Assembly (NCBI RefSeq): GCF_000801105.2
Contig: NC_079515.1
Location: forward strand, 6,138,001-6,202,000
Length of the DNA: 64,000 bases
Reading direction: 5' to 3'
Source: Raphanus sativus
Lineage: Eukaryota > Streptophyta > Magnoliopsida > Brassicales > Brassicaceae
The position numbers and the translations under genes are program-made. Below, in pieces: positions 1 to 12,286 of this stretch. The notes under the pieces are model-generated. The model worked only from the letters and a program-made list of their open reading frames with translations. It was not told where the DNA came from and did no database searches. Numbering within the stretch: the first letter of the stretch is position 1; each line of letters begins with the position of its first letter.

Positions 1-3000
1 ATGAAGTCGTTGGATGTGTCCTTCAACTCCATCTCAGAACTTCCTGAGCAAATCGGTTCTGCAACTTCTCTTGTCAAGTAGGTTATCGTAATTAGATTAG
101 GGGGGCAGTCACAGCTCATAAATTGATTTAAAAATTCCCCTTGTGATTGCTTCAGACTCGACTGTTCAAGCAATCGACTTAAAGAACTTCCAGAGTCTCT
201 TGGAAGATGTTTAGACTTATCAGATTTGAAGGTTGCTTTTTGGATCAGTTGATGTTTCTTTTACCTTTACTCTTATATATGTTTTTTTTTATGGCAATGA
301 TTGTGCTTCCTATAATCCAATCCACAGGCCTCAAATAATCAAATATCCAGTTTGCATGAAGACATGGCCAACTGTTCAAAATTATCCAAGCTTGATGTGG
401 AGGTATGAGTGTGGTGTCGTTTTCTTCTCTCTAGATTAGCATCTTTTTCCACTTTCACTGTTATCCAATTGCAGTGTGAAATAATGAGAACGCAACTTCG
501 TTCAAGGCTATGTTTGGGTAGAGAAAGATGATTTTACCAATTTTTAATTTTATACCTATTTGCAGGGAAACAAGCTCACTGCTCTCGCTGAGAGGCAGAT
601 AGCATCGTGGACCATGCTTACAGAACTTAATGCATGTAAATGATATTTCAGTTTTTATTCTGCGTTTCTTACACATGGGGAAAAATTGTGGGGGGCACAT
701 GTTAATTAATATTCTTGTCACTCTGCAGCTAAGAATATGTTGGTTGATCTGCCACAAAATATCGGAAGCCTTTCACGTCTTATCCGGCTTGACCTTCATC
801 AGAACAGTAAATAAAATCTGAGAATATAAACGTTTCTGTTTTTGTTGCAGCAAATATTAATCAAACTTAGTCCTTCTATGTAGCTGCTGAGTTGTTTTCT
901 TATTCGATTCATGCAGAAATCTCGTCAGTCCCACCATCAATAGGCGGTTGCTCCTCTCTCGTGGAGTTCTATTTGGGGTCATTCTCTACTACTGTTTTTT
1001 AAGAATGATTTGCTTGGTATCTAATTAGAGACTTTCACTACTTACGTTCCTCTCTCTCTCTCTCTGTACTTTTATTCCAGAATGAACTCACTATCTACAC
1101 TACCAGCAGAGATTGGAGATCTATCACGTCTAGGAACACTGGATCTTCGTTCTAATCAGGTATTCTCCTCATTTCTTGTTTTCTGACATTTTATATATAT
1201 TTTTCTAATCCTTTATCTAGTGACAATCACTCCCTGTGGTTACTCCTGATTTTCAGCTCAAGGAATATCCAGTTGGAGGATGTAAATTGAAGCTCTCGTA
1301 CCTTGATCTCTCAAATAATTCATTGACAGGATTGCATCCTGAGCTCGGTACGACAAGGAAACAAACTATACTAGTGAATTTTTGCATTCACTGCTTGTTA
1401 ATAAAATTTAACATTTTTGACGGCATTGAAATAGCAATTAGCAATCATGCTTTTTGTCCTCTCATTTTCTTATAGGAAACATGACTACTCTGAAAAAGCT
1501 TGTGCTTGTTGGCAATCCTTTGAGAACCCTTAGAAGGTATTCTTTACTCATGTTTCTTGCTTCCTTGGTCTTAGTTTGATTGCTTGCTACTTCAAGAGAC
1601 CGATATTTCTTTTGTTTTTTGGCTCTTTCAGCACGTTAGTAAATGGTCCTACAGCTGCTCTGTTAAAGTATCTTAGGAGCCGTCTTTCTAATGCTGAAGG
1701 TACTTTGGTCCAACCATCACTCTCTCTCATCTAAGAGGTGTTATGGCTAACTGTTAAAGGTTTGTCCATTTGTAGAAGCCAGTGCAAGCACTCCGACGAA
1801 GGAAAATGTAATCGCTTCAGCAGCTCGGATGTCCATATCTTCAAAGGTAAGTGAAATTACAGATCTGAGCACCATCCTAACACGAGTTCCATGTTCATAA
1901 TAGATTAACAAGCAATTCATGATCTTAATCAATTGACGCTACACACAACTCCAGGAACTTTCTCTGGAAAGTCTCAACTTGACTGCTGTCCCTTCACAAG
2001 TTTGGGAATCTGGTGAAATCACAAAAGTTAATCTTTCTAAAAACTCTATCGAGGAATTGCCTGCTCAGCTTTCTTCATCTGTTTCCCTTCAGGTAAATGG
2101 GTTTTCCATAAACACTAATTCTATATACAAATAAGATGCTACATGTGCCTCTGCCATAAAACCTGTCTTGGCTGCTAAAGATTTCATATTATCGCTGTAA
2201 ATTGCAGACTTTAATTTTGTCAAGGAACAAGATGAAAGACTGGCCCGGTGCAGTCTTAAAGTCACTTCCTGGTCTTGTGTGCTTGAAGTTGGATAATAAT
2301 CCCCTGAAGCAGGTATAGTGATGTTTCTAGAGAAGATTTAAAAGAGTTGATTGTAGCTTCCACCAAGATGACGTTAACCCATCACCTTCCTTTTTTTTCA
2401 TTTGCTTGTAAGATTCCACTGGATGGGTTTCAAGCAGTCTCCGGGCTTCAGATTCTCGACCTAAGTGGTAATGCAGCTTCCTTTGGCATCGGAGAATATC
2501 CCAAGTTTTCCTACTTGCCACTACTACAAGAGCTTTATTTGAGGTTTGGTTATTTATACGTTACATTATGCATCGCCCATCTAGTACTGTTCACTAGTTT
2601 AAGATGATATACTTCACTTGACAGCCGAGTCCAGCTGGCTGAAGTCCCTGAGGATATCCTCAACTTATCTAACCTGCTTATCCTTGACTTGAGCCAGAAC
2701 TCACTTCAATCGATTCCCAAGGTATATTTGCTATAAGCTCTTCTCTGTGAATCTGTAGTTTGATAATTAACCAATGTCTTCTTATAATGTATGTTATTTT
2801 GCATTGGCTCTGTTTTTTCTCAAGCAGGATGTCAAGAAAATGACTTCACTCAAACATCTGGACATATCCAACAACAACATTTCAAGTCTTCCTCCAGAAC
2901 TAGTAAACCGCCTTTCTTTTATCTGGAACATAAAAACTGCATTAAAAATTACTGATTAAAAAATCATGTGTTGTTTCTTAGGGTTTGCTTGAGCCAACAC

Positions 3001-3216
3001 TTGAGGTTCTAAGGCTTGATGGGAACCCATTAAGAAGGTATTTTCTTCTATTCACTAAACATAAAAAGTCAACATAAGACCCAAAAAAAAAACAGTTTGA
3101 TTTATCTTTTCTTTTTCCTTTTTCACCAACATTATTGAAACAGCATCAGGAGACCGATTCTAGAAAGAGGAACAAAAGCAGTCTTGAACTACCTGAAAGA
3201 CAGAATTCCAGTTTAG
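1..3216 (+). CDS. Leucine-rich-repeat protein, LRRC40-like (5' truncated by window edge)
   Basis: Eighteen exons read in one continuous frame with GT/AG introns: 1-77, 156-231, 328-402, 566-635, 729-806, 917-977, 1081-1159, 1257-1347, 1476-1536, 1632-1699, 1776-1846, 1955-2092, 2208-2312, 2413-2543, 2625-2721, 2828-2902, 2982-3037 and 3144-3216 (TAG stop). They give 493 visible residues. The protein is a run of intracellular-type LRRs of about 23 residues, with blocks such as [27 protein letters not shown] and [12 protein letters not shown]. It ends in a short basic tail, [10 protein letters not shown]. There is no kinase, membrane segment or NB-ARC domain in view. The likely counterpart is Arabidopsis At3g15410 (about 580 aa from memory), so roughly 90 N-terminal residues lie outside the window, and the ATG at base 1 is probably an internal Met. 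Cytosolic LRRs of this type are protein-binding scaffolds; no specific partner can be read from the sequence. Confidence 0.9.
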
Positions 3217-3738
3217 TAAAATTCTACAACATTAACATGGCAATATTCATATAATGTTGTTTCATTGTTTGTAACATTTATGTTTGTGTGACCAACCAAC
3301 TCCATACTATTCATCCGGGAGATATTGATTCTTGTTGGTGAGAAATGATACCCACTTGTGTTTAAGAGATTTTGCTTTTGTTTGGTGTGCAACAACCTTA
3401 AGTACTTCTTGTCTCCAGTGACTTCAATAGAAAAAGACTTGGTTGGTTATTGATTTCTCCAAACCTCATTGTCAAATGCTAACCTCGTAAACTTGAGAGT
3501 TTTTGGCAACATGTTCAACTGTTTTTTATGTGGCGTCTGATTTTCAACCACAAACTAGACAAGACTCCCAACAAATAAAACAGTACAAGGACGAGGAGTT
3601 ATTAAAGCCCCAAAAGATTCTGCAAACTATCTATCTCCACGACAGACAGAGAGGAAGCATCGCCACAAAAGAAGAAGCTTAAGAAGCAAGACACTGATTT
3701 TTCTATTATTCCCCTTCACACGTCTTTCATCATTCTTC
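3217..3738. other. Intergenic: LRR 3' UTR and RCC1 promoter
   Basis: No gene seen. The left half is presumably the 3' UTR of the LRR gene. The right half precedes a TATA-like TATAAAAAA at 3739-3747 that suits the downstream RCC1 gene. No repeat or RNA gene was recognised here. Confidence 0.5.
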
Positions 3739-4242
3739 TATAAAAAAGCTCCTTTTAGACTTTTTGGTTTCCATTTGTTGATTATTATTAGTGGCAATAA
3801 AGTCAAGAGCTTTTGCGTTCCAGGTAAGCTCTCACGCATTCACATCATTCTTCTTCTCTCCATCAAATGTTTGTTTCTCCTTTCTTGTTGAATTAGGGAT
3901 TTGCTCTGTTTTTGGTACTCTGTTTTTTTGCAGGTATAATTCTGGTGGATTTGATTCCCTTTGCCATCTGACCGACCCCTTTCTCATGATTAGTTTTCGA
4001 TCTTCGAATAGACCAACTGCGAAACACTCATCCAAAACTCCCTTCTCCTACTCGATCTCCTATCTCTTCCTACCATCCAACGTCTTCTTCATACGCTACT
4101 TCAACTGCTCTAGATTTCGTCTCAAAATCTGACCTTTTGTTATAATCTTTAATAAAGTCTCAACCTTTACGTTCCTTATAGCTTGAATCCTCCTCTCTCT
4201 CATAAAGTCTCGTCCTTTTAATACGTTCGATTTGAAAAAACT
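3739..4242 (+). promoter_or_regulatory. RCC1 gene core promoter and intron-containing 5' leader
   Basis: A TATA box (TATAAAAAA, 3739-3747) is followed by a leader. A leader intron is well supported by a consensus donor (CAG|GTAAGC after 3823) and a T-rich acceptor (TTTTTTGCAG ending at 3933), giving an intron of about 110 bp at 3824-3933. Leader introns are common in constitutively expressed plant genes. Short open frames in this stretch lack family similarity and I treat them as untranslated sequence. Confidence 0.5.
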
Positions 4243-6122
4243 ATGGCTGGCGGAAACTGGGTGGTTTCGTTTGAGGATCTTCCTTGTCATTTGATCTTGG
4301 AGGTGTTGACATCTGGAAGGCTTAACGCGTTTGATCTGCTCAGCCTGGAGCTCACCTCTAAGCTCTTCGGAGGGAGCTTTGGATTGTACCCTTTGAAGTT
4401 CAGGTCGCTTGCTGATTACGCCGCGTCTCAGCTTTGCTCTGCGCATCCTGTCTACGTGGGAATGGGTTTGGCTACTCAGAAGGAGCTCTTTGCGAACTGT
4501 GAGGGGAACTGGAAGCGTCTCTTGAGGTTCTTACAGTCTGTTGAGCAATCCTCAGATATGGTTGAAACCTCTGCAGGCCATGTAAGTTTCCATTTGAGTC
4601 TTAGCCTCTTAGTGATAGTTGAGAAACTGATAGGAGTGTATAGCTTGTGGTATATAGGACTCCAGGGTTGATTTGGTTTTAAGAGTTAGGAGGTTACAAA
4701 TGCATTTCTTTCTATGCTTTGTGCAGATGCAAGTTACAACAGGAAGGTATCACACGTTGCTTATCCACAACTCAAAGGTTTACTCTTGTGGTTCGAGTTT
4801 GTCTGGTGTTCTTGCTCATGGCCCAGAAACTACTCAATGCGTTGCGTTTACCCCTGTGGAGTTCCCCTTCTCTGCTCAAGTGGCTCAAGTCTCTGCCACA
4901 CAGAACCATTCTGCTTTTGTATTGCAATCTGGAGAGGTTGGTTGCTTCTCTTTATATTAGAAAAAAAACTGTTCGGTTGAGTATGTTTTTTTTTTGCTTG
5001 TGATACTCACTTGTAATCCTCTGCACAGGTTCTTACATGTGGGGATAATTCATCGCATTGCTGTGGTCATTTAGATATTAGCCGTCCAATATTTAGGCCT
5101 AAGCTTGTGGAGGCTTTGAAGGGAACTCCTTGTAAGCAGGTGGCTGCTGGGCTGCATTTCACTGTGTTTCTATCAAGGGATGGCCGTGTGTTTACATGCG
5201 GATCAAACACACATGGGCAGCTTGGTCACGGCGATACCTTGGACAGACCAGTACCCAAAGCTGTTGAGTTTCTTCAAAGCGTTGGCCCTGTGGTGCAAAT
5301 CTCAACGGGACCGAGCTATGTTTTAGCTGTAACACAAGATGGCTCGGTGTACTCGTTTGGCTCTGGATCTAGTTTCTGTCTAGGTCATGGGGAGCAACAG
5401 GACGAGCACCAGCCTCGTGTCGTTCAGGCTTTTAAAAGAAAAGGTATTCATATACTCCGCGTCTCTGCAGGCGATGAACACGCTGTCGCACTTGATTCCA
5501 ATGGCCGTGTAAGTTATTTGTTTCCATCCCTCTTTGAGAAATCAGAAGAAACTAGTTTTGATTGATCTTTGAACCCTTAGGTATACACATGGGGGAAAGG
5601 TTACTGTGGTGCTCTAGGCCATGGAGATGAAAACGATAAGATCATTCCTCAGGCTTTGGTCAGTCTCAACAACTGCCTCGCTGTCCAGGTTAGATCATTT
5701 CGTGTAAAACAACACAACGATTGTTCCTGTGTTCTAAGAGTTCTTGAGAAGGAACTGATATGTGATCATTGGCTCTACTTCGGCTTTTGCAGGTGTGTGC
5801 AAGAAAGAGGAAGACTTTTGTATTAGTGGAAGGTGGATTGTTGTATGGTTTCGGGTGGATGGGATTTGGAAGCCTTGGGTTCCCGGACAGGGGAGTTTCC
5901 GACAAAGTCCTGAGGCCAAGAGTGTTGGAGTGTCTGAAGCCACACCGTGTGTGTCAAGTAAGCACAGGGTTGTATCACACCATTGTGGTGACTCAAGGTG
6001 GTCGCATATTCGGGTTTGGGGATAACGAAAGAGCTCAGCTTGGTCACGACTCGCTCCGTGGATGCTTAGAACCTACTGAGATCTTTCTCCATTGTGGCCG
6101 TTCTCGTAGCAGACTTTGCTGA
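4243..6122 (+). CDS. F-box-like / RCC1-repeat protein
   Basis: Five exons join in frame: 4243-4581, 4727-4936, 5029-5508, 5581-5688 and 5793-6122. They encode 488 aa, matching my recollection of Arabidopsis At3g15430. Residues ~7-45 (FEDLPCHLILEVLTSGRL...) look like an F-box-like helix pair. From ~114 to ~480 there are RCC1 repeats with the typical G-x-x-x-x-GQLGHG spacing, e.g. CGSNTHGQLGHGDTLDRPVP, FGSGSSFCLGHG, WGKGYCGALGHGDEND and FGDNERAQLGHD. RCC1 repeats fold as a seven-bladed propeller used for protein or chromatin binding, and plant members include the UVR8 family. An F-box-like N-terminus would suggest an SCF substrate adaptor, but this is inference. The stop is followed by a decayed second copy of its own 3' end (6700-6990). 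Confidence 0.93.
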
Positions 6123-6699
6123 TCCAAATGGTGGATAAACAAAGCCTGTTTGTATGAACCGGATTTAGATCGGATTAACCGGTTAGTGTATTTTGTATGA
6201 TTTGTATCTGTTTGATGATTTTTCTTTTCTTTTAAGTCCATGACTGTATCAAAGATATTTCCGGTTTGGTGTATCGAAGATACCAGTATGAATAATATAG
6301 AGTGCAAATGTTGATTGATTAGGAATGGCATGGATTTAATTTTACCTCCATACAATACATAGTCCAATAAACTGAGGATGTCATAAATACGAATCCTACA
6401 TTAAATATATGCTGTAGGAGTTGAAAATGGGTAGATGAGATAATAAAGCCGATTTCCTAAAAAAAAATCAAAATAAAAAGTGTCGGTTACCAAAATCGTC
6501 GGTGGACCAGTAGGTTTTATTGTACTGTGTTTTGGAAGCTCCGTTACAAAGAGTTATGCTCGGCTTAGGGACTAGTAACGGAATAGTTTAGCGGTTATTG
6601 TATCCTTGATGATAGCGCAAACACAACAAAAAGTTATCGGATGGAAGGGTGATGATCACTGTTTCTCAATTGATGTTAAAAACAGAACAAAGTAGTGTG
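6123..6699. other. Intergenic: RCC1 3' UTR and spacer
   Basis: Presumed 3' UTR of the RCC1 gene, then AT-rich spacer. Bases ~6530-6600 may be further decayed RCC1-derived DNA upstream of the clearer fragment at 6700-6990, but the match is too weak to claim. Confidence 0.4.
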
Positions 6700-6990
6700 C
6701 TCTGGACCGGTTGAACCACACTATGTTTCTCGAGTTAGCTCATGTTTGTATGATTGTGATCGCTCAACGTGGTCGCATTTTTTCGGGTGCTTGATCATGA
6801 CTCACTCCGTGGATGGTTGCTTGGAATTTCGAATGTTCCTCAATTGTGGCCGTTCTCATAGTCGACATTGTTGATCCAAGGTTAGGTAGGTAAATAAATT
6901 AGCTCGCTTTTGTATGAACCGGATCAAAACCGGGTGATATTTGATGTTTGTAGTCGAAGAATATTTCGGTTTGGTTCGTAGTTCTAGTTC
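6700..6990 (+). pseudogene. Decayed partial duplicate of the RCC1 gene 3' end
   Basis: This stretch repeats the last ~200 bases of the RCC1 coding exon and the start of its 3' UTR with many substitutions and gaps. Shared words include GTGGTCGCAT, CTCACTCCGTGGATG (parent GACTCGCTCCGTGGATG), CAATTGTGGCCGTTCTC (parent CCATTGTGGCCGTTCTC), GTTGATCCAA and TTTGTATGAACCGGAT. The order of the words is the same as at 5943-6170, so this is a tandem partial gene duplicate about 0.8 kb downstream. There is no intact reading frame and no start. It is broken and not expected to encode protein. Confidence 0.8.
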
Positions 6991-7563
6991 GCTGTGTATC
7001 ATAATAGATATTTTTTGTTTGGAATCTTCTGGATGTGTTAAAATGGAAAATTCAAAAAAATAAAAGGAAAATTCCAAAGAGCAGTCTAAAAAAGAGTAAT
7101 TGATGGGAATGACGTGGATCCAACCTTACATCCACAAGACATTGATTAATTTTCCTTTCTGGCTTTGTATCCATCTTTGTTTCAATCAAATGTGTTTCAA
7201 AGTGAAAAAAAAAAAAAAAAATTCCCTTCATAATAAATTGTGTCGGTGACGTTACAGCGGCGAAATACATAAAAGGAAAGGGGAGTTATTGAGGATGCAA
7301 TTAGTATAAATCACATTAAATCTTTTGATTATGTTAGACTACTTATACGTTTAGTTTTATCACTTTCAGTTTGTTTTTCTTTTCAACGTTACTTCTATAC
7401 AGAAACATAATTTCTCATAACACATTTAAAAAAAAAATATGTACTATAAAAGGGATGATTTGAAACTTAAAATAATGCTAGTTGCCAATAACAAACACAG
7501 TATACTTACTTGATATGTTTGCTATAGAGAAAATTTTAAAATAGATCAATCTACGACTACAAT

Positions 7564-8252
7564 TAAGGGCGGGCATATCAGTTTAGTTTTGGATTCAGTT
7601 TGATTTGGTTAATTTAGATTTTATAAAATTCAACTCAATGAAAATCAAGTAGCTTTGGTTTAGTTTGGTTTGGGTTTAGTTCGTTTTGGTTTAGATTTAA
7701 TTCGGTTTATTTTATTATGGTTTAGTTTGGTTTGGTGTAGTTTGCGTATGCGAACTACTAGAGTGGGAATATAAATTTTATTAGCTAAAAAATCCATTAC
7801 TAAAAATCAAAAAACAATGAATCTAAAAATTAAAAATAACAAACAATAACTTTGTTACATAATTTTAATTTTAGAGAATGGATATTGAAAAAGAACGAAA
7901 CAATTACGATTTAGATGCTTATAATTTTTAGGTTTTATTCTGTGTATAATTTTTAGATATTAGGATTAGAGAATATACACAACAGTATTATTTGAATCAT
8001 ATTTGGAATTTTTAAAAATATATGGAAGTTAAAAGACGAAAAACAAAACTTTAACTAATATATATATCATAGATAAAAATATATTGGGTTATCGGTTTGG
8101 TTCGGTTTAAACCCAAACCAAACCAAACCATCCGGATCGAGTAAAATATGAATTATACCCGTTATATAAAGAATACGGTTTGGTTTAGGTCAGTTTAACT
8201 TCGGTTTGGTCGGATTTGTTTTCGTTCGGTTTGGATTTTTTGTCTACCCCTA
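7564..8252. mobile_element. Non-autonomous hAT-type element with 8-bp TSD
   Basis: The 689-bp block is flanked by a perfect 8-bp direct repeat ACTACAAT (7556-7563 and 8253-8260), the target duplication size of hAT transposons. The ends are imperfect inverted repeats: TAAGGGCGGGCA at the left, and the complement of TGTCTACCCCTA at the right. The interior is low-complexity GGTTTGGTTTAG/CCAAACC sequence with no transposase. It is related in style to the elements at 39734 and 50543. Confidence 0.65.
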
Positions 8253-8598
8253 ACTACAATAACAAACAATGTGTAACAGAAATATATATATATATATCAA
8301 AACATGCCTACTCTTTTCTTCTCTAACGTTAACGAAAAATAAGAAATTAGTACTTTTTTCTAACGTGGCACGTCATTACAATTTACAAAGATAGGTTCGA
8401 ATCAATTAGTCGTTGGAGTTTATGAAGTTGTTTATTGACTATAAGTCGTTGGATTTAATCAAGTTGTTTATTTACTAGATTTTGACAAAATGGTAAAATA
8501 CAGAATAATTTTATAAAAAGCGGAAGAAATGGATAAGAACACGTCGGACATGTCGGAAGATAGTCTTATCTCAAATCTAAAAAAATCCAAGTCATCAT

Positions 8599-8624
8599 CA
8601 CGTGTAATCCACCTCCTATAAGTA
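8599..8624 (+). promoter_or_regulatory. G-box and TATA of the YGL/LRDR gene
   Basis: A CACGTG G-box (8599-8604) sits about 100 bp before the ATG and just upstream of a TATA-like CTATAAGTA (about 8616-8624). bZIP and bHLH factors bind such boxes. The Arabidopsis counterpart is a well-known dark- and sugar-starvation-induced gene, so a bZIP site here fits, but this is inference. Confidence 0.5.
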
Positions 8625-8704
8625 TTCTCTTACATCAAACACTATCTCCTCACCTCACCAACAAAACACAATCACAAGAAACAAAACATTCAAACAGAAA
8701 CAAA

Positions 8705-9568
8705 ATGTTGGCAATATTCCAGAAAGCATTTGCTCACCCACCGGAAGAGCTCAACAGTCCGGCGTCTCACTCCACCGGCAAATCCCCAAAACTCCCCGGA
8801 GAAACCCTCTCCGACTTCCTCTCCCTCCACGAGGACACCGCTTTCTCCATGACCTTCGGCGACTCCTCCTCCGCCGTCTTAGCCTACTCCCGCCCCCACG
8901 GCAACTCTCTCCGCAAGAGGCTGTTCTGCGGGATAGACGGGATCTACTGTACCTTCCTCGGCACGCTAACCAACCTCTGCACGCTGAACCGGCAGTACGG
9001 GCTCACTGGGAAGAACACGAGCGAGGCCATGTTCGTGATCGAAGCCTACCGAACTCTCCGCGACCGTGGTCCTTACCCTGCTGATCAAGTCCTCAGAGGT
9101 TTAGAAGGAAGCTTCGCCTTCGTGGTGTACGATACTCAGAGCTCCTCTGTTTTCTCGGCTCTGAGCTCAGATGGAGGGGAGAGCCTTTACTGGGGGATCT
9201 CCGGTGATGGGTCTGTTGTGATGTCTGATGATGTGAAGATCATAAAGCAAGGATGTGCTAAATCGTTTGCTCCTTTCCCTACTGGTGAGTCAAAAAAAAA
9301 AAGACACTAAAGAAACAAGATTTGAGATTAGATGTGAGATCTGAAGTGTTTTGTTGATGTTTGTTGTGTGTTTGCAGGGTGTATGTTTCACAGTGAGACA
9401 GGGCTTAAGAGCTTTGAACATCCGAGGAACGAGATGAAGGCGATGCCGAGGATTGATAGTGAAGGTGTGTTGTGTGGTGCTAATTTCAAAGTGGATGCTT
9501 GTTCTAAGGTTAATGGCATTCCTAGGAGAGGAAGTGAAGCTAACTGGGCTCTTGCTAACTCTCGTTAA
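8705..9568 (+). CDS. YGL/LRDR-motif aluminium-induced-like protein (Wali7/DUF3700)
   Basis: Two exons, 8705-9284 and 9378-9568 (donor G|GTGAGT, acceptor TTTGCAG), encode 256 aa. The signature YGL motif is at residues 98-100 (NRQYGLTGK) and LRDR at 118-121 (YRTLRDRGPYP). The C-terminus carries the conserved FEHPRNEMKAMPRIDSEG and GANFKVD blocks. The family resembles class II glutamine amidotransferases (asparagine-synthetase N-domain fold), but an N-terminal catalytic Cys directly after Met is absent (the start is MLAIF), so amidotransferase activity is not expected. The likely counterpart is At3g15450, induced by darkness, starvation and aluminium. The coding region is GC-rich relative to its flanks, as usual for this gene. 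It is convergent with BRX1. Confidence 0.93.
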
Positions 9569-10502
9569 CTTTCTTCTTATGATTGTAGCTCTTGAGTTGT
9601 TCTGCTCACTTTCTTTTTACCTGCTTTGTTTTATGTAATTATTAGACCTTTGATGCCATATCAATAAAGAAACTAAATTGCATCTTACATTGCAAAGAGC
9701 TACAAATCATCTTGTCAATTTGCAAGAAAAATAGATAAAGAACCAAACAAAAAGATAATTAATTTTTGAGGCATAAGAGGGACAGACGAAAACAACAGTA
9801 GGAAAGATTATAAAAATGTAAATTTTGAAACAGATTATCTGGTGATGAAGATTTTTTTTTTTTTTTTTTTTTGGTGATGAAGAAGATGATCAGTGGAGAG
9901 GAGAAGATCTGGCCAAGAATGAAACCCATAATTCAAGAGATCCATGCATCATTGGCAGGACACAGTGAGTTCGGACTGGTTTACTATCACAGAAGTAAAA
10001 ACAAAGTTGCAGATAGAATAGTAAAAAGAGACTGCTACGTTTAAGTATATTGTCTGACATTACGTCCGGTCCATTGTTACGTGGTCCATTGTCGGTAAGC
10101 TGTGTTCTATTGTGCATATGATCGAATTTATGTATGGAGGCTGATAAGCTTTTTGTAAGACTATTGAGCACTAACAGTATAAAAGACGATGTGTTGATGA
10201 TTCTGTGAATTTGACTTTCATGCGATATGAATTAAGAAACAGTGAAGACATGGAAATGTTTTTTTCTGTGGATTTTTGATGTTTCATCATACGCATATAA
10301 TTTTGCTACTGTTTTTGCAAAGAGCTTTGGATGGACTCTTTTTGCTTGTTAAAAATTCTTTAATTTGCAAGAAAAATATTACCTTTTGATCCATAAAAAG
10401 AGAGAGAAAAACAGAGTCGAGAACAGTAGTACAAAGATAAAAATGTGAGCGTTCTGTGAATTTGGAAGGGGTTTACAACAAGAAAAACTCAACGGAACTT
10501 GA
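9569..10502. other. Convergent intergenic region between YGL/LRDR and BRX1 genes
   Basis: A polyadenylation-like AATAAA lies near 9662. A T-homopolymer of more than 20 bases occupies 9852-9874. The rest is 3' UTR-like AT-rich DNA from both genes. No gene or repeat family was recognised. Confidence 0.45.
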
Positions 10503-12243
10503 TCATTCATCATCCTTCCACATGTCTGCAAATTCATCAGGCTCCAACGGGTTTGAAAGCTCATGCATCTTTCTCCTTGTTTTTGCTTTGATCTTCTTTG
10601 CAAATTTCCCTGCTTTATTTCTTTTCTCCAAGGCTCGGATCTGAGGTGGGATAACATTGAAAACAAAAATTAAGACACAGACCCAAAAAAAATCATAAGA
10701 TGTGAATCAAGCAGATGTGTTCTCATCATAGCTGAACAAAGAACACACTAGTACCTGGTTTGGAGATACGTAGAATGGGTTCTCGTAAAGGGTTGGACCT
10801 CCAAAGCTTCCTCCAAAGATCTTAATCGGGTTTAAACAAAACCTTGGACCAACCTGTCATACAAAATTCTATTTCAATCAAACACTAACTAATCAATAAT
10901 CACGCAAATTATTTTATTACTAATAGTCAGTCATAGGCAGACCTCGACAAGGGTCATTTTATCAAGACCACCACGAGCAACCTTGTCTGCCTCATTATGA
11001 GGTACTGATATCTGCAAAACAGAAGATAAAAACAAACATAGACTAAGGATTATTATATATATATATATATAGTCTGCAAGTCATGTAGTTTGATCTCTGA
11101 GATGATGACTTTGAACCAACCTGGTAATTACGGAACCAGATATGGTCATCGACGATAGAGAAAGCAAAAACATGGTCATGGTAAGGTTTAGACTTCCTGT
11201 GCTCCTTGGGGATTCCAAAAACCTGTAAGAGAAAGCTATTTAGTCATGATGTACAAAACCAAAACTAACCAGTAAGGAGCGTAAGGGAATGAAAAATGGG
11301 ATAATGACCTGTGTTAACATCTCTTTCAAGAGTTTCCAGTGTACATCTTTATCGAAGTTAGATGAGAAGGTCAAGAGAGGACGTGACCCTTTCAGATGAT
11401 TTCCAGTGAGTTTCAGCTCCTCCATTGTGTGAACTTCACCATACGGAAAATTAATAAAAACGAAGACAAACAAGAAGATATAAGCTCCACAAGCTAAGTT
11501 CTGAGAAATTTACCAGCATTAACCAAGAACTTAACAGAGGGTCCACTAGGAGACTTGACCATCCACATGTAAAGATCTTTATGCTTCCTACACTGAACAT
11601 CAAAACAAAATAAACATATACCAACAACTTCAGTTTTTTTTATAGTTAAGTATTCTATACAACCAAATCCATTCATACTGACGTTAAGAGCAGAGGGACA
11701 AGGGAACCCAATTTGATTAGACAGTTCCATCTACTAAGTATCCAACTTGATTATAAAAGCCTCTTAAGAAGATCAGACTACCAAAAAAAAAGATGGAAAC
11801 TTTACCTCGAAGAACAAGCAGGAAGAAGAGCCCTTAAGCTCAACAAGCTCATTAAGGGTCGCGCCTTTACTGCTCTTAGCTTCAACCTTACTATCCTTCT
11901 TACAATGAGGCAGAAGTGACACTATGTTCAACATCAGATGTCGGTACCTTCACAAACAAAAAAACAGATACTTTATGATTCTTCTACACCATCAAACGAG
12001 TAAACACAAATCAAATCAGAACTCGCTTTACCTGAAACTAATCCGACGGGAACAAGTAACGAGAACCTTCTCTTTATTCCTGAATCCAGGCACAGACACA
12101 GACGCAGCCGCTTCCTTAGCTTCCTCCACATCTTCTTTCTTATCTTTCCAACCCAAAAGAGTTCTCTTAGGTCTTTCTGGAGCAGAATCGTCCTTCACCG
12201 GCGCCGCCGCTTCTGCTTCGCTATGCTTTCTCTTCCTCCCCAT
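10503..12243 (-). CDS. BRX1: Ribosome biogenesis protein BRX1 (Brix domain)
   Basis: Eight exons on the minus strand join in frame: 12243-12032, 11947-11806, 11592-11514, 11433-11309, 11222-11121, 11011-10943, 10853-10755 and 10640-10503. They encode 321 aa. The N-terminus is basic and nuclear-targeting in character (MGRKRKHSEAEAA, RPKRTLLGW). The Brix domain runs from about residue 58 (VLVTCSRRISFRYRHLM) to about 255 (FGGPTLYENPFYV). It includes the hallmark blocks HCKKDSK, LNELVELKGSSSCLFFE and GPSVKFLVNAVHTMEELKLTGN. The C-terminal tail is lysine-rich (KRNKAGKFAKKIKAKTRRK) and ends in WKDDE. BRX1 acts in the nucleolus in assembly of the 60S subunit with 5S/25S pre-rRNA. The likely counterpart is At3g15460. 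It is head-to-tail with the WD40 gene. Confidence 0.95.
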
Positions 12244-12286
12244 TCTTTTTTTTTCTCTATAACAGAAACAGCGCTAAAACTCTTTC

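Noticed and set aside
3791..4132. 113-codon open frame upstream of the RCC1 gene
   Set aside because: It crosses a well-supported leader intron and has no family similarity.
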